64,000 nucleotides of DNA from Methanoculleus sp. (GCF_030019085.1 NZ_JASEFJ010000002.1:62001-126000); one strand, 5' to 3'. Positions 39,485 to 49,393 are shown, numbered from the stretch's first letter. Notes: generated from the sequence alone by a model not told the origin. Translations and numbers: made by a program.

Positions 39485-40663
39485 ATGAAGGTGTGCATAA
39501 TGTGCGGAGGGGAGGGCACACGGCTCCGCCCCCTCACATTCGGGCGTCCAAAACCATGCATCCCGATAGTCAACAAACCCTCGATCCAGCACCTGGTCTC
39601 ACACCTCGCAGGCCTGGGGTTTAACGATGTGGTGATCACCCTCGGTTACATGAGTGAGGCCATTGAGGGGGCACTCGGGGATGGATCGCTCTTTGGTGTC
39701 AATATAACCTACGTCCACGAGAAGACAAAACTCGGGACGGCGGGAAGCGTCAAGAATGCCCGGAAATACCTTGATGGTCAGCCGTTTCTGGTAGTCGGCG
39801 GCGATCATGTGGTTGACCTGAACCTGCTTGAACTATATCACGAACACCTTGCCAATGATTCTATCACCACCATAGGGCTGATAAGCATTGACGATCCGAC
39901 CGGTTATGGGATAGCCGAGATCGATGCAGACTGCCGGATAAAGCGGTTCAGAGAGAAACCTGGTCCCGGGGAGATCTTCTCGAACCTGGCAAGCACCGGG
40001 ATATACGCCTGCGACCCGGCGATATTCGACCATATCCCGACGGGGGAGAAGTTTGACTTTGCCAGAAACCTCTTTCCTGCCCTGATGGAGCAGGGCTACG
40101 TCATTAAGGGTTGGCCCGTCCGCGGTAACTGGTCTGACGTGGGGAACCCGCGGTCGCTGCGCGAGGCTGAGCGCTGGAAACTGCAGGAGATCGTGTCCAC
40201 GAGCATCTCCGGAGACGTCGTCATCAGGGGCGGTCGAATCCTTGGTCCGGTTCATATTGGGGGCTCTGTCTCGATCGGTTCAAACTCCAGGGTGATCGGA
40301 CCGGTTTCTATCGGTGCAGGGACGATAATAGAGGAGAACGTCATCATCGGCCCTTACACCAGTGTCGGGGATGATTGCGTCATCAAGGACGGTGCAAAGA
40401 TCTTCTCATCATCAATCTACAATCGGGTGGAGATAGGGAGAGGCACCACGGTCAGCGGGAGTATCATCGATAATGATACGCTCACTGGTAGCGGCTGCAA
40501 CCTTGAACACGATACGGTTATAGGCCCCCGCGTTGTGCTGGAAAACGGTGTTGTCGTTCACGCCGGGGCAAGAATCTGGCCCGAGGTGACAATCCATGAA
40601 GGTAAGGTGGTAAAAGTGCACGCCCTGAATGAGAAGTATGATGCCCGGATTGAGGGATCCTAG
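39485..40663 (+). CDS. Sugar-phosphate nucleotidylyltransferase with left-handed beta-helix domain
   Basis: Start refined to MKVCIMCGGEGTRLRPLTFGRPKPCIPI; C-terminal hexapeptide repeats. Confidence 0.9.
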   Translation: MKVCIMCGGEGTRLRPLTFGRPKPCIPIVNKPSIQHLVSHLAGLGFNDVVITLGYMSEAIEGALGDGSLFGVNITYVHEKTKLGTAGSVKNARKYLDGQPFLVVGGDHVVDLNLLELYHEHLANDSITTIGLISIDDPTGYGIAEIDADCRIKRFREKPGPGEIFSNLASTGIYACDPAIFDHIPTGEKFDFARNLFPALMEQGYVIKGWPVRGNWSDVGNPRSLREAERWKLQEIVSTSISGDVVIRGGRILGPVHIGGSVSIGSNSRVIGPVSIGAGTIIEENVIIGPYTSVGDDCVIKDGAKIFSSSIYNRVEIGRGTTVSGSIIDNDTLTGSGCNLEHDTVIGPRVVLENGVVVHAGARIWPEVTIHEGKVVKVHALNEKYDARIEGS

Positions 40664-41454
40664 CCGTGCCCCACCTGACGGTGGGTCAGCGCGACAAGGG
40701 GATGGCGGGCGTAATCGAGCACCTTGATGTCGTCGAGCGATTTGAGGTTGAGTGCCCTTGCCGTCCGCTCCATCCCCAGTTCAATATTTTCCCGGATCTC
40801 TATTATGTAGGCATCCAGGTTCTTGATACCGAGTTTTTTCGCCGCGATCGCCCTGTGGTGCCCGTCGACAAGGATCCAGCGACCTGGTCGTCGGACGACG
40901 ATCAACGGTTCGGCGAGCCCCTTCTTGATCTCGTAGATCCTCCCTTCGAGTTCGTCCTCGTAGATCTTTGACTGCGTTGGCAGGAGTTCGTCTATCGGGA
41001 CTGAACCTCGCCTCAGTGTCGGCTCGATTCCGTAGAGTTTCTTGAGGGTCTCCATGAACTTGAAGACCTTCTCTGGCGATACGTGCTCGATCTGGGATCG
41101 GATAACGTCGGCGTTTGATATGATCCCGATGAGTTCGTTCTTTTCGTTTACAACCGGGAGTTTCTGGATGCCTGAGCGAAATATGACACGCGCGGCATCG
41201 TTCACGCTCATCTCCGGGTCGGCGACTATGAGGTGGCGGGACATCACCTGCTCGACCGGTGTTGAAGGGTGTGCAAATAGGATGTCCCGCGCCGAGACGT
41301 AGCCCACCACCCGGTTGGAGTTCTTCTCCACAACCGGAAAACCATCATGATGCGTCTTTTTTATTGTATCAATGACGTCTTTGACTGTCCCGTGAGCGTC
41401 GATGGTGACGACATCGTATGTCATGTAATCCTTGACTTTCTTTTTTTCCATCAT
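40660..41454 (-). CDS. Tandem CBS domains fused to ParB/sulfiredoxin-fold domain
   Basis: Start refined to MMEKKKVKDYMTYDVVTID; CBS repeats; C-terminal LAEPLIVVRRPGRWILVDGHHRAIAAKKLG. Confidence 0.85.
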   Translation of the reverse strand: MMEKKKVKDYMTYDVVTIDAHGTVKDVIDTIKKTHHDGFPVVEKNSNRVVGYVSARDILFAHPSTPVEQVMSRHLIVADPEMSVNDAARVIFRSGIQKLPVVNEKNELIGIISNADVIRSQIEHVSPEKVFKFMETLKKLYGIEPTLRRGSVPIDELLPTQSKIYEDELEGRIYEIKKGLAEPLIVVRRPGRWILVDGHHRAIAAKKLGIKNLDAYIIEIRENIELGMERTARALNLKSLDDIKVLDYARHPLVALTHRQVGHG

Positions 41455-41542
41455 GATAATTTCACGCCGAGCGATCATGAACCATTCGGTTATAACAGTT
41501 AATAATAGTATCTGGGCAAAAAGTGGGGTTATTTTAGTGGGT

Positions 41543-42022
41543 TTACTCAACGGGGATCGACGTCCCCCTTTCCTTTGCCACTTTCTTTAGCCGGACCTCA
41601 AGAACGCCGTTCTTGAACGACGCTCTTGCTCCATCCTCGGTCACTTCGGTGGGAAGCGGCACCGTCCGGCTAATCTGGCCGTAGACGCGTTCCCGGACAA
41701 AGAAGTCCTGGCTCTCTTCTTCTGTCTCATCTGTCCGCTGGCTGGTGATCTCCATGTGCCGTGGATCGATCAGCCGGACACTTACATTCTCCTTCTCGAC
41801 ACCAGGCAGGTCAGCGACGACGATCACCTCGTTTTCGTGGTCCCTGACGTCTACGCGGAGATCACGTACTGCCGGCAGGGCACGTCCTCTGACATCCTCA
41901 CCGCCAATGCCTATCCCACCGAGCAGCGACTGGAACCTGCTCTCCATCTCGGCCATGAGGTCGTCAAACTCCTGCCAGATTGTCCTGTAAGGTGCACGCT
42001 CGATTCTTGCCATCCTAATCAC
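41543..42022 (-). CDS. Hsp20/alpha-crystallin family small heat shock protein
   Basis: 159 aa; VRDHENEVIVVADLPGVEKENVSVRLID, ASFKNGVLEVRLKK. Confidence 0.93.
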   Translation of the reverse strand: MIRMARIERAPYRTIWQEFDDLMAEMESRFQSLLGGIGIGGEDVRGRALPAVRDLRVDVRDHENEVIVVADLPGVEKENVSVRLIDPRHMEITSQRTDETEEESQDFFVRERVYGQISRTVPLPTEVTEDGARASFKNGVLEVRLKKVAKERGTSIPVE

Positions 42023-42087
42023 CCCCTATTTGTTCTGTTCGCCCCGGAAGGTCGGTTCACCCGAGGCTAACTTTAAGGTAGTATTAT

Positions 42088-42099
42088 AAGTATATAAAA
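42088..42099. promoter_or_regulatory. TATA-like element in the hsp20/FKBP-like divergent intergenic region
   Basis: AAGTATATAAAA, readable as a TATA box on either strand, about 70 nt from each start. Confidence 0.4.
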
Positions 42100-42164
42100 C
42101 TTTCCATAATCATGATCCAGTCTCCAGAACACTATTATCTCACGCGAGGATGACTGTACTCCTA

Positions 42165-42863
42165 ATGAAAAAGAAGCAGCAGAAAACTTCAAAGGACGCT
42201 GGCCCCGGACAGATGAAATGGGCTTATGCGCTGATAGCGGTCATCTTTGCAGTGGCCATGGTGGGGACATACCTGGCGCCGATCTTCGAGCAGAAACCTG
42301 CCGCGCAGGTTGGTGATATAGCGGTGATCGACTACACCATCTTCACCGAGGATGGACGCGCGATCATCACGACCGATCAGACTCTCCTTGAGAGCGAATA
42401 CAGGAAAGGGAACACTCCTCTCCTGACACAGCGCCTGCAGATGCAGGTCGGCGCACAGGTCTCGGGTGAGAACATTGCCGTCCTCCCCGTCATATACCCT
42501 CCGATCACCGGCTTCTCCGGTTTTGGCCTGCTCGGGTTTGAGACCAACGCCATCTCCGCCGGGCTTATTGGAATGCGACAGGGTGAGACAAAGACCATCA
42601 GTTTCTCCTACGGTGGTAACGACCTTGAGATGAACCTCAGCCAGGAAGACGCAGATGGGATTGGCCTCAACTTCACGGAGGCTGCTGTGGGTGATATGGT
42701 TACGCTCGGTCTAACTACATCGCCGGAGATCCCGCTGAGTGGCGAGACCAACTCGACCCCGGCGCTGCGTTTCGGCCAGGTCGTCGATAAGACCAGCGAT
42801 TCCCTGGTCATTATCTATCGCTATGGTAACGCCCGCGTCACGCTCAGCGGCATAACGGGGTAG
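42165..42863 (+). CDS. Membrane-anchored FKBP/SlyD-like peptidyl-prolyl isomerase domain protein
   Basis: N-terminal TM MKWAYALIAVIFAVAMVGTYL; VGDIAVIDYTIFTEDGRAIITTDQ; GLIGMRQGETKTISF. Confidence 0.65.
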   Translation: MKKKQQKTSKDAGPGQMKWAYALIAVIFAVAMVGTYLAPIFEQKPAAQVGDIAVIDYTIFTEDGRAIITTDQTLLESEYRKGNTPLLTQRLQMQVGAQVSGENIAVLPVIYPPITGFSGFGLLGFETNAISAGLIGMRQGETKTISFSYGGNDLEMNLSQEDADGIGLNFTEAAVGDMVTLGLTTSPEIPLSGETNSTPALRFGQVVDKTSDSLVIIYRYGNARVTLSGITG

Positions 42864-42908
42864 AGGTAACCCCACAGTTTTTTATAATCGCTGCGCGTTC
42901 TGCCATAT

Positions 42909-43187
42909 ATGGTGATAAGAGTGATATGCTTCTACCAGGAAGGGTGCATGGGTTGCGAGGAGCAGACCCCAATCCTTCGTGAGGTGGAAAAGGATCTCGG
43001 TATAGAGATAGAGGAGATAGATGCTGTCAAAAACCCGGAGTACATCAGGACGTACAACCTACGGGTAACCCCCACGATCCTTGTGGTCGCGGATGGCGGG
43101 GTTAAAGAGCGTATGGAGGGGCTCGTCCACCGTGAGGATCTTGAGGCTGCGATCCGGCGCCACATGCCGGAACCTGCACCGGATTGA
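42909..43187 (+). CDS. Thioredoxin-fold small protein
   Basis: 92 aa; MVIRVICFYQEGCMGCEEQTPILREVEKDLGIEIEEIDAVKNPEYIRTYNLRVTPTILVV. Confidence 0.8.
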   Translation: MVIRVICFYQEGCMGCEEQTPILREVEKDLGIEIEEIDAVKNPEYIRTYNLRVTPTILVVADGGVKERMEGLVHREDLEAAIRRHMPEPAPD

Positions 43188-43275
43188 GTCGAGCAGGTCA
43201 CAATATCAGGAGATCATGGTTTGCGGCGGAAACTCGGTTGTTTGAAGTTGATACTGCCGCCCCCTCATCACGGGC

Positions 43276-43902
43276 TTACCTGCTTTCGGCCCTCTTTCCG
43301 GGCGCTGAGGTATCATTGATCCTGGAACGCCCATCCAGGTAACCATAGACCCTTTTTACACGCCGGGCCACGGTTTTCCAGCCCTCTTTTCGCATCAAGG
43401 GGCCGTCACGGAGTTTGATATGAGATATACGGATATGTCTGCCCGCAAAAGAGCGGGTCTCTCCGACGACCAGTTCCTCCTCGCCGTCCATCGTCTGGTA
43501 TAGCGGGATGGTCGTGCGCCCGGTGTGTATCGACGCCCTCACAACGACCTGGTCGATCTTCCTTGTCCATAGGGTGGTCACATCCCTGGCAACTGCAGAC
43601 CGAACACGCTTTGCCCCAACCTCTATACCGGTGACCTCGACCCCGAAGACCTCGTCACCGCACTCCGCCGCGAGTCGGTCGCCGATGGAGACTGTCTCGT
43701 CCTCGAAGGCCTCCACACTGCAGACCTTCGACTCGGTCTCATAGCTCACGATCGTCCTGATGGTGATGGTCGCAGGTTCGACAGGTCTCTCCATCCGGTG
43801 CACATGGCCGCACTCGCAGCACTGCACAACCAGATCTCCGGTCTCCCGGAGAACCGTGTGTTCGCACTCTTCCTTGCAGACGGGGCAGACGATGCTGATC
43901 AT
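43276..43902 (-). CDS. HVO_0476 family zinc finger protein
   Basis: 208 aa; MISIVCPVCKEECEHTVLRETGDLVVQCCECGHVHRME. Confidence 0.8.
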   Translation of the reverse strand: MISIVCPVCKEECEHTVLRETGDLVVQCCECGHVHRMERPVEPATITIRTIVSYETESKVCSVEAFEDETVSIGDRLAAECGDEVFGVEVTGIEVGAKRVRSAVARDVTTLWTRKIDQVVVRASIHTGRTTIPLYQTMDGEEELVVGETRSFAGRHIRISHIKLRDGPLMRKEGWKTVARRVKRVYGYLDGRSRINDTSAPGKRAESR

Positions 43903-43934
43903 TCATTATCAATGGCACCCCTCTCCTAATAAGC

Positions 43935-44372
43935 ATGAAGGCAAGGGATACGGTGCGGGCCCGTGGAGATCCTCTGGTCAGGGCAACCCACCCGACAACT
44001 TTTGAGGTGACGAAGGATATGACACTGACAGAGGCTGGTGACTGTATCATCGGCGTGGCCGCCGACAAAGGTGCCGCCGACCTCGATCCCGACCTGAGGG
44101 CGCTACTCCGGGACGACCGGGCGGTATTGATGACCCGACTTACTGCAGGGGGCGAGACGGTCGTCGTCCGTTCAAGAGGCAGCGCAGCGCTCAGCCTCGA
44201 TCACCCGACCGATCTCGTATGGCGGCGGAGCGACTTCATCTCCGACCGGACTGTTGGCATCCGCTCCGACAGGGTTGCGGTGACCCTTCCCGGGGGTTTC
44301 GTGGCGGCGCTCCAGCGAGGAGAGGAACTGGTTGTAGAACTGGAGGTGGAGATCCCCGACGATGAGAACTGA
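43935..44372 (+). CDS. DUF371 family protein
   Basis: 145 aa; RARGDPLVRATHPTTFEVTKDMTLTEAGDCIIGVAADKGAADL. Confidence 0.85.
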   Translation: MKARDTVRARGDPLVRATHPTTFEVTKDMTLTEAGDCIIGVAADKGAADLDPDLRALLRDDRAVLMTRLTAGGETVVVRSRGSAALSLDHPTDLVWRRSDFISDRTVGIRSDRVAVTLPGGFVAALQRGEELVVELEVEIPDDEN

Positions 44373-44443
44373 TCGTGGGTGAAGGTCTCCTGATCCCACT
44401 GCTCCAGCATGCCTCGTTGCGCATCCGCCGCAGTCCTGATCTC

Positions 44444-44629
44444 TCAGCGGTCGCGCCCGAGCTCAGTGAGTTTCATCTCGGCCGTGGTAAGGAGATCCTC
44501 GCACCGCTTCACAAGGAGCGCGCCGCGTTCGTAGATGGCGATGCTCTCCTCAAGGCTCGTATCACCGTCTTCGAGTTTACGGATGATCTCCCGGAGTTCT
44601 TCAAGCATCTCTTCAAAGGTCTCTGTCAT
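44444..44629 (-). CDS. xseB: Exodeoxyribonuclease VII small subunit
   Basis: 61 aa; TFEEMLEELREIIRKLEDGDTSLEESIAIYERGALLVKRCEDLLTTAEMKL. Confidence 0.92.
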   Translation of the reverse strand: MTETFEEMLEELREIIRKLEDGDTSLEESIAIYERGALLVKRCEDLLTTAEMKLTELGRDR

Positions 44630-45863
44630 ACGTTATATCCTCCACAACGGCGTTCGCCCGGCCGTCTTTCATGCGGAGCGCCACGTGCTCACCTGCCTGG
44701 AGATCACGCGCACTCCGCGCGATCCTCCCGTCTGACTCGATGATACAGTAGCCTCGATCGAGTACGGCAAGCGGGTTCTGCGCTTCAAGCCTCGTGCTGA
44801 GTTCCGTGAGGACGGAGCGCTCACGCTGTAGCCGGGCAAGTGCAGCCCTCTCAAGGCGCTCCTGGTGTTCGGCAAGCCGCTGCATACGCTCGTGAACCCG
44901 GCGCGCGAGTCGGCGGGGGTGCATCCGCTCCCGCAGGTCATCAACATCGCTCTGTGCTCTCTCCAGGCGTTGCTGGACAAGGGAGCGAATCCGCTCCTCG
45001 TATCCTCGAAGTTCACGGAGTACTTCCTGCCGCTCGGGCACCGCCCGCTCCGCCGCTGCTGAGGGTGTTGGCGCCCGGAGGTCTGCCGCAAAATCGCAGA
45101 GGGTGGTGTCCACCTCGTGTCCGACGGCGCTGATAACCGGCGTCCTGCACGCGGCAACGGCCCGCACAACCTCCGGGTGGTTGAAGGGAAAAAGGTCCTC
45201 GAAACTCCCACCCCCACGTCCGACGATTATTACGTCTACAAGCCCGTCGATCCGCCGGATCGCCTCCGCGATCTCGGTGTGCGCCCCATCACCCTGGACG
45301 GCCGTCGGCGAGACGATCACCTCGACAGGATAACGCCTGGAGATTACAGAGAGAATGTCCTTCAACGCTGCGCCGCTACTCGATGTGACAACGCCGATAC
45401 GTCGGGGAAAGACCGGAAGGGGGCGTTTCCGCCCGGGCTCAAATAACCCTTCAGCTTCGAGATCACGTTTCCATCGCTCGACCATGAGAAATCGCTCGCC
45501 AGGGCCTGCCGGGATCATCTCCCGGACGATAAACTGGTACCTGCCGTGCGGTTCGTAGACCTCCACAGACCCCCAGGCAAGGACGTCCATACCGTCTTTC
45601 GGGGTGAAGGTTAGTGCTGATGCGGTGGTGCGCCACATGACGCAGTTGATCACTGCAATCCTCCCGCCACTCTGTTCGGAGAGTGAGAAGTAGCGGTGGC
45701 CGGAGTTATGGTTCCGGTAATTGGTCACCTCTCCTCGCAACCAGATCTGGTGCAGGCGTGCGTCATCAAGGAGGTCGCATATAAGCCCGGAAACCTCCGA
45801 AACCCGGAGTATCGGGCTACCGAACCGTTCCGGACTGGTGGCATGACTGCCAGGCATCATCAA
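44613..45863 (-). CDS. xseA: Exodeoxyribonuclease VII large subunit
   Basis: 416 aa; OB domain then RIGVVTSSSGAALKDILSVISRRYP, VGRGGGSFEDLFPFNHPEVVRAVAACRTPVISAVGHEVDTTLCDFAADLRAPTPSAAAE. Confidence 0.94.
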   Translation of the reverse strand: MMMPGSHATSPERFGSPILRVSEVSGLICDLLDDARLHQIWLRGEVTNYRNHNSGHRYFSLSEQSGGRIAVINCVMWRTTASALTFTPKDGMDVLAWGSVEVYEPHGRYQFIVREMIPAGPGERFLMVERWKRDLEAEGLFEPGRKRPLPVFPRRIGVVTSSSGAALKDILSVISRRYPVEVIVSPTAVQGDGAHTEIAEAIRRIDGLVDVIIVGRGGGSFEDLFPFNHPEVVRAVAACRTPVISAVGHEVDTTLCDFAADLRAPTPSAAAERAVPERQEVLRELRGYEERIRSLVQQRLERAQSDVDDLRERMHPRRLARRVHERMQRLAEHQERLERAALARLQRERSVLTELSTRLEAQNPLAVLDRGYCIIESDGRIARSARDLQAGEHVALRMKDGRANAVVEDITYDRDL

Positions 45864-45899
45864 AACCTATTATGCCAATGTTTTATATCAAGTAGTATT

Positions 45900-46724
45900 A
45901 TGGGTTGTTTCGCTGTCTCAACCATGTTCTTTCACGAGTACACATGCGATCAGATCTTTGACTACATCAGTGAATCAGGTCTTGATTCCCTTGAGTTCTG
46001 GGTTGAGACGCCGCACTTCTGGGTTCGCGGTTGCCCTGAAGATGAAATTTCGGGTTGTATCGCCGGCCACCCGGAACTCTCGCCCATCACAGTCCATGCC
46101 CCCTCGCTTGACCTGAACCCCTGCTCTATAAACCCCAGGGTTGCCGAGATCTCGGTCGAATACACGATCGAGGCGATACGGATGGCGGAGAGGATCGGCG
46201 CCGCCGTTGTCACTGTCCATCCAGGGAGACGAACGGCGAAACGAGAGCCAAGCGCCCCAGACTACAAGAGGTTTGAGACTTACGTCGCGAGGCTCGAGGA
46301 GGTAGCGGAGGAGACAGGGGTGAAGGTGGCGATCGAGAATATGGAACCGCGCATAAACACCCTGCTCGCAACGGCAGAGGATGTGGCTGAGGTGCTCGAA
46401 CGTGAGCCATGGCTCTGGCTTACGTTTGATATGGGACATGCCATGATGAATTCCCAGGCGGAGGTGGGGCGTTTTCTCGATCTCTGCATCGAGCGAATTG
46501 TAAACGTCCATGTCAGTGCACTTGGAGGGAACGGCCGGCCGCATCACCCCATCCATGACGACCCGGATGCGCTGGGGGTGCTTGCAGACCTTGCCGACCG
46601 GGGGTATCCGGGTTTGCTCACCCTTGAGATAGATGATATGATCTTTCCGGCAGCGCTTTCAGCCGAAGAGAAGATCGTGCTTCTTTCGCGGGAATTGGTG
46701 GCTTTGAAGGAGGCCTTCTTCTGA
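45900..46724 (+). CDS. Sugar phosphate isomerase/epimerase (xylose isomerase-like TIM barrel)
   Basis: Start refined to MGCFAVSTMFFHEYTCDQIFDYI; VTVHPGRRT, VKVAIENMEPR, WLTFDMGHAMMN. Confidence 0.8.
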   Translation: MGCFAVSTMFFHEYTCDQIFDYISESGLDSLEFWVETPHFWVRGCPEDEISGCIAGHPELSPITVHAPSLDLNPCSINPRVAEISVEYTIEAIRMAERIGAAVVTVHPGRRTAKREPSAPDYKRFETYVARLEEVAEETGVKVAIENMEPRINTLLATAEDVAEVLEREPWLWLTFDMGHAMMNSQAEVGRFLDLCIERIVNVHVSALGGNGRPHHPIHDDPDALGVLADLADRGYPGLLTLEIDDMIFPAALSAEEKIVLLSRELVALKEAFF

Positions 46725-46818
46725 AGCGCTGGTTTTATTACATCTGAATGAGACCTTATCCATTAATCCCGGCAATATGCGATTGCTGGATGCTGCCGTT
46801 CTATGCGGCGTGGAGTAA

Positions 46819-48114
46819 ATGGTAGTCATAGACCTTCTGGCTGTAGAGATCGCTTTATTTATAATCTGTCTGCTTCTTTCGGGCTTCTTCTCGAGTTCAG
46901 AAGTCGCCCTCATATCGATAACACGGGCAAAGGTCCGTGCCCTCTTAAATCAGGGTCGAAAGGGAGCGGAAGCGCTCGATACCCTGAAACGCTCGACAGA
47001 CTCTCTTCTTATCACCATCCTGATAGGGAATAATGTGGTCAACGTGGCCGCTGCATCGCTGGCGACCGCGATCGCCATAGGGATCTACGGCGATCTCGGT
47101 GTCGGGATCGCAACCGGTGTTACCGTCATCCTGATGCTGATCTTCGGCGAGATCGGACCGAAGATGTATGCTTCCCGGCACACCGAGTCTCTGGCACTCG
47201 CTGTTGCCAGGCCGATCCTCTTCCTCTCGCGGGTGATCTCACCCATCCTCTGGGTTTCGGAACGCATACGGCGGCATTTTATCTCCAGCGCTGAGACTGC
47301 CGAACCGGTCGTCACGGAGGAGGAACTCAAGGAGTGGATCGACGTTGGGGAAGAGGAGGGGACGATCGAGGAGGAGGAACGGGACATGCTCTACTCTGTT
47401 CTTCGGTTTGGCGACACGACGGTTCGCGAGGTTATGACACCCCGTGTGGATGTTGTCATGATCGAGGACACGGCCACGCTCGAGAATGCTCTTACCATAT
47501 TCAACGAGACCGGTTTCTCCAGGCTCCCTGTCTACCACGGGCATATCGACAACGTCGTTGGGCTCCTGAATGTGAAAGACGTCTTTTCTGCGGTATTTCG
47601 GCAGCAGACGGGAGCGACGATCAGGGACCTGATGTACGAGCCTTACTTTGTCCCCGAGAGCAAGAAGATCGATGACCTGTTAAAAGATCTCCAGATGAAG
47701 AAACAGCACATGGCCGTTGTTCTCGACGAGTACGGGTCGTTTGCCGGGATAGTGACGGTTGAGGACATGCTCGAGGAACTCGTCGGTGAGATCATGGACG
47801 AGTTCGATGAGGAGGAGCCCGAGATCCAGCAGATCGAGGAAGGGGTATACCTGGTCGACGCGCGGACATGGGTGGAGCACATAAACGAGGATCTGAAACT
47901 CAATCTCCCGTTGATGGACACCTACGAGAGTATCGGGGGGCTGGTCATCGAAAGGCTGGGGCACATTCCGCGCCGCGGTGAGGTGGTCAGGATCGAGGAG
48001 AGCAACGTCACCCTGGTGGTTATGCAGATGCGTGGCCGTCGGATCGTCAAGGTGAAATTGATCGTCGAACCTCGAGTGATCAGGGAAGGCGGCGGTGTAG
48101 AGCCCGGAGGATGA
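46819..48114 (+). CDS. HlyC/CorC family transporter (CNNM domain + CBS pair)
   Basis: 431 aa; FFSSSEVALISITRAKVRAL, REVMTPRVDVVMI, DEYGSFAGIVTVEDMLEELVGEI. Confidence 0.9.
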   Translation: MVVIDLLAVEIALFIICLLLSGFFSSSEVALISITRAKVRALLNQGRKGAEALDTLKRSTDSLLITILIGNNVVNVAAASLATAIAIGIYGDLGVGIATGVTVILMLIFGEIGPKMYASRHTESLALAVARPILFLSRVISPILWVSERIRRHFISSAETAEPVVTEEELKEWIDVGEEEGTIEEEERDMLYSVLRFGDTTVREVMTPRVDVVMIEDTATLENALTIFNETGFSRLPVYHGHIDNVVGLLNVKDVFSAVFRQQTGATIRDLMYEPYFVPESKKIDDLLKDLQMKKQHMAVVLDEYGSFAGIVTVEDMLEELVGEIMDEFDEEEPEIQQIEEGVYLVDARTWVEHINEDLKLNLPLMDTYESIGGLVIERLGHIPRRGEVVRIEESNVTLVVMQMRGRRIVKVKLIVEPRVIREGGGVEPGG

Positions 48115-48121
48115 TTACCAC

Positions 48122-48751
48122 ATGGAGCAAGTGATACCTCTTCGAAAGAAGCGCATTGCCTTCCTTGCCTCCGGCAGGGGATCGAATTTCCAGGCGGTGA
48201 TCGACGCCATCGCGTCCGGCGAGATCCCGGGGATTGGTGTCGGGCTGATCACCGATAACCCCCGTGCCTATGCGATCGAGCGAGCGGAACACGGCGGTAT
48301 ACCTGTTAGGGTCATAGACTACGCAGACTTCGCCTCAAAAGCCGCATACGAAGAGGCTCTTCTTGCTGCGATGCGGGATTTCCAGGCTGACCTCTTCGTA
48401 CTTGCTGGATATATGCGAATACTGGGGTCAGATATAGTTCGCGAGTTCTCTGGCAGGATGATTAACATCCACCCCGCCCTGCTGCCGGCGTTCCCCGGGC
48501 TGCACGCGCAGAGGCAGGCGATCGAGTACGGGGTGAAGGTTGCGGGCTGCACCGTTCACCTGGTGGACGATGGAACGGATACCGGTCCCATCGTCATCCA
48601 GCGATGCGTCCCTGTTCTTGAGGATGATGACGAGACAGCACTGGCCGAACGGATACTTGCTGAAGAGCACAGGGCACTCCCCCTTGCTGTCAAACTTTTC
48701 TGCGAGGATCGCCTGATCGTTGAGGGGCGACGCGTCCGGATCCGGCCATAG
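48122..48751 (+). CDS. purN: Phosphoribosylglycinamide formyltransferase
   Basis: 209 aa; IAFLASGRGSNFQAVIDAI, LAGYMRILGSDIVREFSGRMINIHPALLPAFPG. Confidence 0.94.
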   Translation: MEQVIPLRKKRIAFLASGRGSNFQAVIDAIASGEIPGIGVGLITDNPRAYAIERAEHGGIPVRVIDYADFASKAAYEEALLAAMRDFQADLFVLAGYMRILGSDIVREFSGRMINIHPALLPAFPGLHAQRQAIEYGVKVAGCTVHLVDDGTDTGPIVIQRCVPVLEDDDETALAERILAEEHRALPLAVKLFCEDRLIVEGRRVRIRP

Positions 48752-48818
48752 GCCGGCATCAATTTATATATGGCCTCACACCTCTAATTCAAGATCCACC
48801 GCCGGAACTGATCGCACC

Positions 48819-49136
48819 ATGGTAGACACGACACGAAAATCGGGTTCCCGCAGGCTTGCCCGGGAGAGGATTGACATTCTCTTTGAGCGGGCCGCCGAGT
48901 TCTACCCTGAGAACCCGGAGTGGAGCAACCGGTGCGTGGAACTGGCCCGCAAGATAGGTATGCGTCACCGGGTGCGGATCGAACCGTTGCTGAAACGCCG
49001 GTTCTGTCGCAGGTGCAACTCATACCTGGTACCTGGTTCAAACGCGAGGGTCCGGATTCACCGGGGTCGGGTGGTCGTCACCTGCCTTAACTGTGGGCAT
49101 CGCTCGCGATACCCGACAGGGAGGCTGCGGCTATGA
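48819..49136 (+). CDS. rnp4: Ribonuclease P protein component 4 (Rpr2/Rnp4)
   Basis: Start refined to MVDTTRKSGSRRLARERIDILFERA; KRRFCRRCNSYLVPGSNARVR, CLNCGHRSRYP. Confidence 0.9.
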   Translation: MVDTTRKSGSRRLARERIDILFERAAEFYPENPEWSNRCVELARKIGMRHRVRIEPLLKRRFCRRCNSYLVPGSNARVRIHRGRVVVTCLNCGHRSRYPTGRLRL

Positions 49137-49393
49137 GCATGGAGTCTTTTCAGGGTCTAAGACCCACCGTCTGGATCGGGAAACAGGGTGTCACGAGCGT
49201 CATGATCGATGAGATCCGGAGGCAGCTCAAGAGCCGGAAGGTCGTCAAGGTGCGATGGCTACGCAATACCGAGGTCGATCCTGTAAAGGTGGCGGACGTT
49301 GCCGGTGCGGTTCTGGTCGAGGTTCGAGGTCGGACACTTGTTCTCAAGGAACGACGGGACGGATCTTCAGGGTCGAGTCCTCGAAATATATAA
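49133..49393 (+). CDS. YhbY/CRM-family RNA-binding protein
   Basis: 86 aa; PTVWIGKQGVTSVMIDEIRRQLKSRKVVKVRWLRNTEV. Confidence 0.85.
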   Translation: MSMESFQGLRPTVWIGKQGVTSVMIDEIRRQLKSRKVVKVRWLRNTEVDPVKVADVAGAVLVEVRGRTLVLKERRDGSSGSSPRNI

